A stretch of 64,000 nt of DNA from CAVYEM01 sp963767635. GTDB lineage: Bacteria; Vulcanimicrobiota; Vulcanimicrobiia; Vulcanimicrobiales; Vulcanimicrobiaceae. Under the pieces are notes generated by a model. The model searched no databases, was not told where the DNA came from, and worked only from the letters and a program-made list of their open reading frames with translations. The stretch lies in the NCBI GenBank assembly GCA_963767635.1, contig CAVYEM010000001.1, positions 186,001 through 250,000 on the forward strand, written 5' to 3'. A program made the translations under genes and the position numbers. This document shows, one piece after another, positions 50,817 to 58,341 of this stretch; positions within the stretch are counted from its first letter, which is position 1, and each line of letters opens with the position of its first letter.

Positions 50817-52097
50817 GTGAAAATATTCTTGCGCATGCTCCTGCCCGCGTTCGCTCTGGCGGCGCTGGCCGCGGCCATTATGCTCTACCTTCCGCGTGAA
50901 GGCCGCTCGTCCGACCATCAGGACTCGCCGCTCACGGTAGGGCGGCCGGGAGCCGACATCACGGACGTGTACGTTTTTCCGGCCGCCGATCCCAACAAGG
51001 TCGTGCTCGCCATGGACGTGCATCCGCTAATTCCCGCCGGCGAGGCCAACACGGTCTTTTTCGACCCGGGCGTCATGTATCAGTTCAAGATTGACACCAC
51101 CGGCGACTATCGCGAGGACAAAGTCATTCAGTTCCGCGCCCTCGGAAGCGGTGCGAACCAGCGCATCGAAATGTACGGGCCCGCGAAGCCGGCGATGATC
51201 GGCACGCGTTCGGCATGGGTCGGCTCGCCGCAGTCGTTTTCGATCGATCAAAAAGCGCACCTGAGCGGCGGCGTTTTGGCGATGGCCGGGCCGCGTAAGG
51301 ATCCGTTTTACTTCGATCTGTCACAATTCTTGAAGATCGTTCCCGATCGCAGTGACAAGTATCATCCGCCGTTCGGCAGCGGCGTGCCGGCGCCGTCTGC
51401 CAAATGTTTCCGCAAGCCGGGCATCGACGCGCTGCGCAACTACAACGTCCTCTCGCTCATCGTGGAGCTGCCTCGCCGGATGCTCGCCAAACCGAACGGC
51501 AAGCTGGGCGTGATCCGGCTCTACGCGACGACGTCCGTTGCGCAACGCGGACAGTGGGTGCAGATCGAGCGGCTGGGACGGCCGGCCGTCAAAGAAGCGT
51601 TTGAGCCGTTCGAGCGGCACGACAAAACCAATCGCAGTTCACCGTGGAACGATCCGTTGCTGCCGCACGACATCATGACGTTTATGACCTCACCGCATGC
51701 GGCGCATCGCTCAGCGCATCTGGCAAGCTCGGTGGAACACGTGCTGATCCCCGACGAGATCGAAGCCAATCTGGACGCTCCGGGACCGGCGCGTTATCTG
51801 GCGGTCGAAACCAAAGGCAAGAGCGCATTGCCCACGGGCGTCGTGCGCGCGGTTCCGAATATTCCGCTTGCCGGCGTCAAAAAGGCGCTTTCCGATCCGT
51901 ACCGTCAGTTCGGCGGCCGCGATCCGTCCAGTCCGGTGATCGATCTCTCGCTCGGCGTGATCTTCGGCACGCTCGGGCAGAAAGTCGGCCTCGCGCCCCC
52001 GGACGGCCGTGCCACGCCCTGCTTGACCAGCGACAACGTCGTGGCGGGCAGCCGCGGCGTAACGGACACGTTTCCATACTTCGGAAACCCGGTGTAG
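50817..52097 (+). CDS. DUF4331 family exported protein
   Basis: A 426-residue protein starting GTG 50817. The signal peptide (MKIFLRMLLPAFALAALAAA) is followed by SSDHQDSPLTVGRPGADITD, VYVFPAADPNKVVLAMDVHP. The SSDHxDSP...ADITDxY(V/A)F opening is the hallmark of DUF4331. Later motifs are GLIVELPRRML-like (LSLIVELPRRMLAKPNGKLG) and RLGRPAVKEAF. Function of the family is unknown. Its company here (TPR protein, ECF sigma/anti-sigma, TonB receptor) suggests an envelope-stress or nutrient-uptake module. After the stop, 52098-52277 holds no recognisable gene apart from a 22-codon frame. Confidence 0.85.
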   Translation: MKIFLRMLLPAFALAALAAAIMLYLPREGRSSDHQDSPLTVGRPGADITDVYVFPAADPNKVVLAMDVHPLIPAGEANTVFFDPGVMYQFKIDTTGDYREDKVIQFRALGSGANQRIEMYGPAKPAMIGTRSAWVGSPQSFSIDQKAHLSGGVLAMAGPRKDPFYFDLSQFLKIVPDRSDKYHPPFGSGVPAPSAKCFRKPGIDALRNYNVLSLIVELPRRMLAKPNGKLGVIRLYATTSVAQRGQWVQIERLGRPAVKEAFEPFERHDKTNRSSPWNDPLLPHDIMTFMTSPHAAHRSAHLASSVEHVLIPDEIEANLDAPGPARYLAVETKGKSALPTGVVRAVPNIPLAGVKKALSDPYRQFGGRDPSSPVIDLSLGVIFGTLGQKVGLAPPDGRATPCLTSDNVVAGSRGVTDTFPYFGNPV

Positions 52098-52277
52098 CAA
52101 TGATTGACCGGCTGCCGCACCTGCACGCGAACGGGACGCCTATCTGCAAGCACTGCGCGACACCTTAGGCGAGGCGTACGTCGAGCATTTGCCGGCGTGG
52201 CTGGAATCGCGCGCAACAACTTGTAAACAATAACGCGGCGGTTGAATCCAAGCGGCTTCGGGCATCGTTGAGAGAGC

Positions 52278-54578
52278 ATGCTCGCCGCCGCTTTGCTATC
52301 GGCCGTGATCGCGCAGGCTTCGCCGGCGCCCTCGCCCAGCCCATGTCCTAGCGCATCGCCGCTTGCGACTCACGCGATCAAGACGATCAGCTGCGTTACC
52401 GCCCACGGGCGCAAGCAAAACCTCGTGGGCAAAGTCGACGCCGCTTCGACCGGCACGATCGACCAGCAGGAAATCGCCACCCGGCCGATTTTGCGTCCCG
52501 GTGAGGTTCTGGAAGCCATCCCCGGGCTGGTGATCACGCAGCACAGCGGCGGCGGAAAGGCCAATCAGTATTATCTGCGCGGTTTCCAACTCGATCACGG
52601 CACGGACTTAGAAAGCAGCGTCGTCGGCACGCCGGTCAATCTCCCCACGCACGCCCACGGCCAAGGCTATTCGGACATCAACTGGCTGATACCGGAATTG
52701 GTCAGCTACGTGCAGTTCAAAAAAGGACCGTACTACGCGGATCAGGGCGATTTCTCCACGGCCGGAGCGTACAATCTCTTCTACCGGAACACCATCGCGC
52801 CGAGCGCGGAGTACACTATCGGCGGTTTTGGCTACGATCGGGTGCTGCTCGCGAATTCCCCCCGAGTGGGCGCGGGAAATCTGCTGTACGCGCTGGAGTA
52901 CGTGCACGACAACAGCACGCTGGACCGGCCGGACGACTATCGCAAATACAACGGCGTTCTTCGCTATAGCGTGCAGGGCAAGCACTCCGACTTCGCCGTT
53001 ACGGGCATGGCGTACAGCGGCGTCTGGGATTCGAGCGATCAGATTCCTGCGCGGCTCGTCGATTCCGGCGCAATCGATCGTTTGGGTTTGGTCGATCCCA
53101 GCGATGGAGGATCGAGTTACCGCTTTGCGCTCTCCGCGCAGCTGAACCGCTCCTACGAGCATGGCGCCCTGCACGCAACTGTTTACGCGTTCAAGCAGTA
53201 TCTCGATCTCTTCTCGAACTTCACCTATTTTTTCGACGACGCCAACGACTACTACAACGTCACGAGCAATCCCATCACGTGCTCGGACGTCTATACGACC
53301 TGCAGCCCGGGCGCGGTGCACGCACCCGCGTACACCTCGTATTGTCCCGGCAACAATTTTGCGCCGCCCGGCGCGCCGGCGCATTCCGTAACGCCGGGGC
53401 CGTTTGCGTTCAGCTGTGGCGACCAGCGCGAGCAGCAGGACAAGCGATTCGTCAGCGGATTTGACGTCAGCCGCGATTTCCAACGCCGCAACAGCCGCAC
53501 GACCGTCGGAGTCGCCCTGCGCAATGACAACATCGCGCCCGTCGCGTTGTTCTTGACGCACGACCGCGTGCGGTATCCAAACGGCACGCTCAGCGATGCG
53601 CATGCCGTCGAAACCGATCTCTCGGCGTACGCGCAAAGCGACATTCACCTGGGTCGCAAACTGCGGGTCGTTCCGGGCTTGCGGGCCGATCTCTATAGCT
53701 TCAACATCGGCGAGACGGATCCGGCGAATTCGGGCGTGCTTCACGAGGGAATCCTCAGTCCCAAGATTTCCGCCGCGTACACCATATCGCCGAATCAGGA
53801 AGCGTATCTGGACTACGGAGAGAGTTTTCACAGCAACGACGGACGAGGCGCGACCGAAACGCACGATCCGCAGACGCACGCGATCTTCGATCCAACCGGC
53901 GCGCCGGTCACGCCGGTCACGCCGCTCGTGCGCGCGTCCGGCGAAGAAGCCGGCTATCGTTTTTCGAACCGCAAGTTCAACAGCACGATCTCGCTCTGGC
54001 AGCTCGATATCGCCTCGGAATTGATCTTCGACGGCGACCACGGCGTCACGTTCGCGGGGCGTCCCACTAGGCGCCGCGGAATCGAACTGGCAAACTTCTT
54101 CACGCCCACGCCGCATCTGACAATCGACGCGGATCTGGCTACTTCCTCGGCGCGGTTCCTCACGGATCCGGACCGCATCGGCACCGACGTGCCGGAGTCT
54201 CTCGCGGCCGTGATCTCCGCGGGCGCAACCGTCGACGAACCGTACTACGATGCGAGCCTGCGCATGCGCTACTTCGGACCGCGCGACCTGAGCGAGGACG
54301 GCAGCGCGACGTCTCCCCCGTCGACGATTTTCAACGCGCAGTTCACGGCGAAACTCCGAGCCCGGCGGCTTAGCCTGCAGATCTTGAATATCTTGAACGC
54401 GCAGGCCGCCGACGTTACGTATTACTACGGCTCGTGGCTGAGGCAAGATGCGGCCAATCCCGCGTACGCGGCGAACGCTGCCGTAAATCCCGCCTTGGGC
54501 GGCGCAGGCGTGAACGACTATCACTTCCACCCGTCCGAGGTGCGGACGTTTCGCTTGACGGTGACCGAACCGCTTTAG
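52278..54578 (+). CDS. TonB-dependent receptor 3 (intact)
   Basis: A 766-residue outer-membrane receptor without frameshift. A short signal peptide (MLAAALLSAVIAQASPAPSP) is followed by a plug starting TGTIDQQEIATRPILRPGEV, LEAIPGLVITQHSGGGKANQ, YYLRGFQLDHGTDLESSVVG, TPVNLPTHAHGQGYSDINWL, then a 22-strand-type barrel ending TFRLTVTEPL. It lacks the regulatory Ig domain of receptors 1 and 2 and is of a different subfamily (HGTDL/NLPTHAHGQGY type). It lies 180 bp after DUF4331. Substrate unknown. Confidence 0.92.
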   Translation: MLAAALLSAVIAQASPAPSPSPCPSASPLATHAIKTISCVTAHGRKQNLVGKVDAASTGTIDQQEIATRPILRPGEVLEAIPGLVITQHSGGGKANQYYLRGFQLDHGTDLESSVVGTPVNLPTHAHGQGYSDINWLIPELVSYVQFKKGPYYADQGDFSTAGAYNLFYRNTIAPSAEYTIGGFGYDRVLLANSPRVGAGNLLYALEYVHDNSTLDRPDDYRKYNGVLRYSVQGKHSDFAVTGMAYSGVWDSSDQIPARLVDSGAIDRLGLVDPSDGGSSYRFALSAQLNRSYEHGALHATVYAFKQYLDLFSNFTYFFDDANDYYNVTSNPITCSDVYTTCSPGAVHAPAYTSYCPGNNFAPPGAPAHSVTPGPFAFSCGDQREQQDKRFVSGFDVSRDFQRRNSRTTVGVALRNDNIAPVALFLTHDRVRYPNGTLSDAHAVETDLSAYAQSDIHLGRKLRVVPGLRADLYSFNIGETDPANSGVLHEGILSPKISAAYTISPNQEAYLDYGESFHSNDGRGATETHDPQTHAIFDPTGAPVTPVTPLVRASGEEAGYRFSNRKFNSTISLWQLDIASELIFDGDHGVTFAGRPTRRRGIELANFFTPTPHLTIDADLATSSARFLTDPDRIGTDVPESLAAVISAGATVDEPYYDASLRMRYFGPRDLSEDGSATSPPSTIFNAQFTAKLRARRLSLQILNILNAQAADVTYYYGSWLRQDAANPAYAANAAVNPALGGAGVNDYHFHPSEVRTFRLTVTEPL

Positions 54579-54752
54579 GAACCGATGGCCCGAAGGGCTA
54601 CACGCAACAAAGCAAAATTTCGGGGCCGAAGGCGGGGGCCCCGGCGGCTCCGCCGACGGGGGGCGAGGAGCGCGAAGCGCGGATTCGCCATTTGCACCGT
54701 AGCAAAACCCGGCTGACACACCGCGGCAACACGCAGCGGTTAGCGTCTCTCC

Positions 54753-55409
54753 ATGGACGCACTGCTGACCGTTGCCAATCACGCGCGGGGAACGCTGCCG
54801 CTAGACGTCTTGGCGGCGCTCACCCTGCTCTCGATCGCGCCGTTCATCCTAGTGATGTCGACGTCGTTCGTCCGCATCGTCGTCGTGCTCTCGCTCGTGC
54901 GTTCGGCGATCGGTGCGGCAGCGCTTCCGCCGAACACCGTGCTTACCGGTCTTGCGCTCGTGCTCACGCTGGTGATCATGTCTCCGACGCTCTCGCGCAT
55001 TTCCAGCGAAGCGGTCGAGCCGTACTCGAAAGGCGCGATCGGGCAATCGCAGTTCATCGACCGCGCGAGCGCACCGCTGCGTGAGTTCATGCTGCGTCAA
55101 ACCCGCCTTGCCGACATCGCGCTCTTCGAACGGACCGCGCATCGAGCCGCCGAGCCTACGAAGGACGTTCCGTTTTTGGTACTGATACCCGCGTTCGTCG
55201 TAGGCGAACTGCGTGACGGTTTTGCGATCGGATTCGCGCTCTATCTGCCGTTCGTCGCCATCGACTTGGCCGTCGCGTCGATCCTGATGGGGCTGGGCAT
55301 GTTCATGCTCAGCCCTCCCGTTATCTCGCTGCCGGCAAAGCTGTTGCTGTTCGTCATGGTCGACGGATGGGCGCTGGTCTGCGGAGGCGTGGTTTCCAGT
55401 TTTAGATAA
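54753..55409 (+). CDS. fliP: Flagellar export gate protein FliP
   Basis: A 218-residue gate protein with four hydrophobic segments. Motifs: LLSIAPFILVMSTSFVRIVV, VLSLVRSAIGAAALPPNTVL, TLVIMSPTLSRI, then PFLVLIPAFVVGELRDGFAI, GFALYLPFVAIDLAVASILM and GLGMFMLSPPVISLPAKLLL. FliP forms the FliP5Q4R1 pore core. It lacks the long cleavable signal peptide of enterobacterial FliP. It opens the second export block and is separated from fliQ by metF. Confidence 0.95.
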   Translation: MDALLTVANHARGTLPLDVLAALTLLSIAPFILVMSTSFVRIVVVLSLVRSAIGAAALPPNTVLTGLALVLTLVIMSPTLSRISSEAVEPYSKGAIGQSQFIDRASAPLREFMLRQTRLADIALFERTAHRAAEPTKDVPFLVLIPAFVVGELRDGFAIGFALYLPFVAIDLAVASILMGLGMFMLSPPVISLPAKLLLFVMVDGWALVCGGVVSSFR

Positions 55410-55420
55410 ATTCCCCGCTC

Positions 55421-56314
55421 ATGCGCATCGCTCAGGCCCTTGCCGCGCAGCGGCCGTTTTTCTCGTTCGAATTCTTCCCGCCCAAGGATGAAGCGGCGCA
55501 CGCGCATCTGCTCGAAACGATCGAGGCACTTCGCCCCCTGCGCCCGGCGTTCGTGTCGGTGACATGGGGCGCGGGCGGATCGACGCGCGCGCGAACCTTG
55601 GACGTCTGCAAGCAGATCCGCAACGAGATTGGACTCAACCCGATGGCGCACGTAACCTGCGTAGGCAGCACGCGCGCCGATCTGCGCAGCATCTTCAACG
55701 AGCTGGAAGCGGCGGGTATCGAAAACATCATGGCGCTGCGCGGCGATCCGCCGCGCGGCAGCGCAACATTCGTCCCGGTCGAGAACGGGTTTCATTACGC
55801 AGCCGAACTGATCGCGATGCTGCGCCGCGTCTATGATTTCGATATCGGCGCGGCCTGCTATCCGGAAAAGCATCCCGACGCGCCGGACGAGCAGACCGAT
55901 CTCGCCCATTTGGTCGAGAAGGTCCGCGCTGGCGCGGATTTTTTGGTCTCGCAGTTTTTTTTCGACAACGAGAAGTACTTCGCGTTCGTCGATCGTGCCA
56001 GGCGCGCGGGCATCACCGTTCCGATTATCGCCGGACTGATGCCCATTACGAACTATCAGCAAATTACACGCATGAGCGCGCTGGGCGGCGGCGTGATTCC
56101 ACCCAAGCTGCTCGCAGCGCTGTCGGATCGCAGTGACGAGCCCAAAGCGGTGGAAGATTTGGGCGTCGCTTATGCCACGCTGCAAGCAGCGGACCTGTTG
56201 CGCCGCGGCGCGCCGGGCATCCATTTTTACACCTTGAACAAGTCGCCGGCCACGCGCGCCATCGTCAGCGCGTTGCTCTCCGCAACTGCGTGGAGAGCCT
56301 TCACCACGCGCTAA
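55421..56314 (+). CDS. metF: Methylenetetrahydrofolate reductase
   Basis: A 297-residue FAD TIM-barrel enzyme reducing methylene-THF to methyl-THF for methionine synthesis. It shows FFSFEFFPPKDEAAHAHLLE, FVSVTWGAGGSTRARTLDVC, NIMALRGDPPRG, GAACYPEKHPDAP, KVRAGADFLVSQFFFDNEKY, IIAGLMPITNYQQI and GIHFYTLNKSPAT. All FAD- and folate-contacting motifs are present and length is standard. It sits 11 bp after fliP and 34 bp before fliQ on the same strand, an unexpected metabolic gene inside the export-gate operon. Confidence 0.96.
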   Translation: MRIAQALAAQRPFFSFEFFPPKDEAAHAHLLETIEALRPLRPAFVSVTWGAGGSTRARTLDVCKQIRNEIGLNPMAHVTCVGSTRADLRSIFNELEAAGIENIMALRGDPPRGSATFVPVENGFHYAAELIAMLRRVYDFDIGAACYPEKHPDAPDEQTDLAHLVEKVRAGADFLVSQFFFDNEKYFAFVDRARRAGITVPIIAGLMPITNYQQITRMSALGGGVIPPKLLAALSDRSDEPKAVEDLGVAYATLQAADLLRRGAPGIHFYTLNKSPATRAIVSALLSATAWRAFTTR

Positions 56315-56348
56315 CGCTGCGGCAACAACGGGCACGTACCGTTGTTGC

Positions 56349-56615
56349 ATGACGGCATTCGACGGGCTGCTTCGCGAAGCGCTGCTGGTGGCGGCGATAT
56401 TGTGTCTGCCGCTGCTCGGCATTGCGACCCTGGTGGGCACGGCCGTCGCCGTGATGCAGGCCGCAACGCAAGTGCAGGAGCAGACGCTCTCGCTGCTGCC
56501 CAAACTCATTGCCGTCGGTATTGCGGTAGCGATCTTTGGATCGTTCGGCATCCACCTGTGCGCGGGACTCTTTAACGACGTTCTGGTGCAGATTCCGCAG
56601 CTGGTGCAGGAGTGA
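56349..56615 (+). CDS. fliQ: Flagellar export gate protein FliQ
   Basis: An 88-residue protein with two membrane helices: FDGLLREALLVAAILCLPLL, GIATLVGTAVAVMQAATQVQ, EQTLSLLPKLIAVGIAVAIF. The A-(T)QVQEQTL(S)-(F/L)LPK loop is the FliQ/SctS signature. It starts ATG 56349; the stop overlaps the fliR GTG start. It forms four subunits of the export pore. Confidence 0.95.
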   Translation: MTAFDGLLREALLVAAILCLPLLGIATLVGTAVAVMQAATQVQEQTLSLLPKLIAVGIAVAIFGSFGIHLCAGLFNDVLVQIPQLVQE

Positions 56616-57331
56616 GCGCGACGGCGTTGCTCGTGTTCGCGCGCTGCGCCGGATTCGTTTTTCGCGCGCCGGGCTTTTCGCATCCATGCGTGCCGGCGAT
56701 GGTGCGCGCCGGCCTTGCGCTAACCATAGCGCTCACACTCATGCCGGCGGTGGGAGCGGTACACGCGCCGCAGGGCATCGCGTTCACGGTAGCAATCGCG
56801 TGCGAGCTGGCAATTGGTGCCGCCATCGGCATCGCAGCGTCGGTGCTGTACGATGGGGCCTATGCCGGCGGCCGCGCGCTGGACGATTACGTCGGCATCC
56901 GTGGCAGCGTTCCGAACGCGGAGCTCTTTGCCGCTTCCGGTTTCGGGCGCGTGTGGTCGCTCGCGTTTACCGCCGGATTCTTTTTGCTGGGCGGATATCG
57001 CGTGGTGGTTTTTGCGTTTGCGCGCAGCTTCACGAGCGTGCCGCCCGGCGGCATCCCATCCGTGCACGCGCTGTATGCCTACGCCATCGCGCTGCCCGCG
57101 AGCATTTTGGAAGCGGCGCTGCTGGTTGCAGGGCCGGCCATTGCGCTGGCGTTCGTCGCGCAGTTCACACTGGGTGCGCTCACGCGCGTCATTCCGCGAT
57201 TCGCCAGTTTCACGCTCTCGTTCCCGATCGTATTCGGAGCGGCGCTGATCGCCACGGTTGCAACGGTTCCGTTGCTGTTCGGGCAAAGCGCGACGCCGTG
57301 GTTGCGCATCCCGTTCTTGTCGCTGCGCTGA
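56612..57331 (+). CDS. fliR: Flagellar export gate protein FliR
   Basis: A 239-residue protein with about six membrane segments: LLVFARCAGFVFRAPGFSHP, IACELAIGAAIGIAASVLYD, GAYAGGRALDDYVGIRGSV, FFLLGGYRVVVFAFARSFTS, LPASILEAALLVAGPAIALA, FVAQFTLGALTRVIPR. It retains the FliR/SctT landmarks (E-L-x-x-G-x-x-(I/L)G, G-x-(A/S)-R-x-(L)P(Q)-like). It starts GTG 56612 inside the fliQ stop, followed directly by flhB. Confidence 0.92.
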   Translation: MSATALLVFARCAGFVFRAPGFSHPCVPAMVRAGLALTIALTLMPAVGAVHAPQGIAFTVAIACELAIGAAIGIAASVLYDGAYAGGRALDDYVGIRGSVPNAELFAASGFGRVWSLAFTAGFFLLGGYRVVVFAFARSFTSVPPGGIPSVHALYAYAIALPASILEAALLVAGPAIALAFVAQFTLGALTRVIPRFASFTLSFPIVFGAALIATVATVPLLFGQSATPWLRIPFLSLR

Positions 57332-57332
57332 C

Positions 57333-58341
57333 ATGTCGCAGGAAAAACCGTTTGAACCAACCGAGTCGCGGATCGATCGCGCCAGGCGCGAAGGCGATAG
57401 CGCGCGCTCTCAAGAGGCTCTGCAACGTTGCGTCATTCGCTGCAACCATCGTGGCCACGATCGCCGTGGCAACGCCGCTGGCGTCGTGCGCCCACGCCGC
57501 TCTGCTGCGTGCGGCGAACGGTCAACCAAACGTACCCGCAATGGCGGCATCGGCGGGGCTCATGCTCCTTCCGGTCTTTGCCGGCGCAGCAGCAGCAATT
57601 GCGGCGGGCGTTTATCAGAGCGGCGGCCTGCGCCTGATTTCGCCGGCGATCAAATTCGAGCGCCTCTCTCCGGCTGAAAACATGAAGCGCATGTTTTCAC
57701 GCGAGTCGCTGATTACGGCCGCACGTGCAACGGTGGGATGCGCGTGCGCGGGAGCCGCGCTGGTCCCGGCTTTTACGGCGGTGTATGCGGCTGCGCTGCA
57801 TTCGGCGGATCTGCGCGCGATTGCTGCGGCCGCTTGGAACGGCGCGCTGCACGCCGCTGGGACGTGCTGCGTCGTGGGCGCAGTGTTTGCCGCCGCCGAT
57901 TACGGCGTGCAGCTCGTGCGCTGGCGCAAACGCCTGCGCATGTCATTTGAAGAACTCAAACGCGATCGCAAGGAACACGACGGCGATCCCTTGGCGCGCA
58001 GCCGGCGTCGCATACTGCACGGTCGCATTGCCCGTGGCTCCCTTCGCAAAGTCAAAGACGCAGCCTTCGTGCTCACAAATCCCACGCACATCGCGATTGC
58101 ATTGGAATACCGGCCGCCCGCAGTGCCGGTGCCCCGCGTGCTCGTTCGCGCCGCCGATGCCGCGGCCGCGCGCGTACGCGAACTCGCCGACGTGTACGGC
58201 ATTCCCGTCGTCGAACACATTCCGCTCGCGCGAGCACTCTATGCCGGCGCTCAACCCGGCGATTGCATTCCGCAAGACACGTACCTCGCGGTCGCGCACG
58301 TGGTGACGGCGCTCTCCAAAGCCGGAGCCGCGAGGGCATGA
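57333..58341 (+). CDS. flhB: Flagellar export switch protein FlhB (one frameshift)
   Basis: About 335 residues after joining frames. It begins MSQEKPFEPTESRIDRARRE, GDSARSQE, then one extra G at about 57416 breaks the frame. Removing it restores AGCT and gives SQELCNVASFAATIVATIAV. The membrane domain and LISPAIKFERLSPAENMKRM, FSRESLI follow. The cytoplasmic FlhB-C has MSFEELKRDRKEHDGDPLAR, SRRRILHGRIA, and the self-cleavage motif in VLTNPTHIAIALEYRP (NPTH), so substrate-specificity switching should work. The stop overlaps flhA (ATGA). Confidence 0.93.

Noticed and set aside
52098..52277. Small genes (22-codon CxxC-like frame at about 52100 and an overlapping frame ending near 52232)
   Set aside because: Too short, no family resemblance and no convincing start; probably a non-coding or degenerate stretch upstream of TonB receptor 3.
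54579..54752. Riboswitch or terminator in the GC-rich gap before fliP
   Set aside because: Short G/C-rich stems are present but no T-run and no recognised aptamer core; nothing firm can be claimed.
52608..54782. Minus-strand open frame of 724 codons opposite TonB receptor 3 (similar long antisense frames at 8756-10159, 11669-13081 and 23355-25568)
   Set aside because: Antisense shadows of GC-rich coding sequence; no recognisable motifs, and the opposite strand carries clear receptor or pantothenate/CoA genes.
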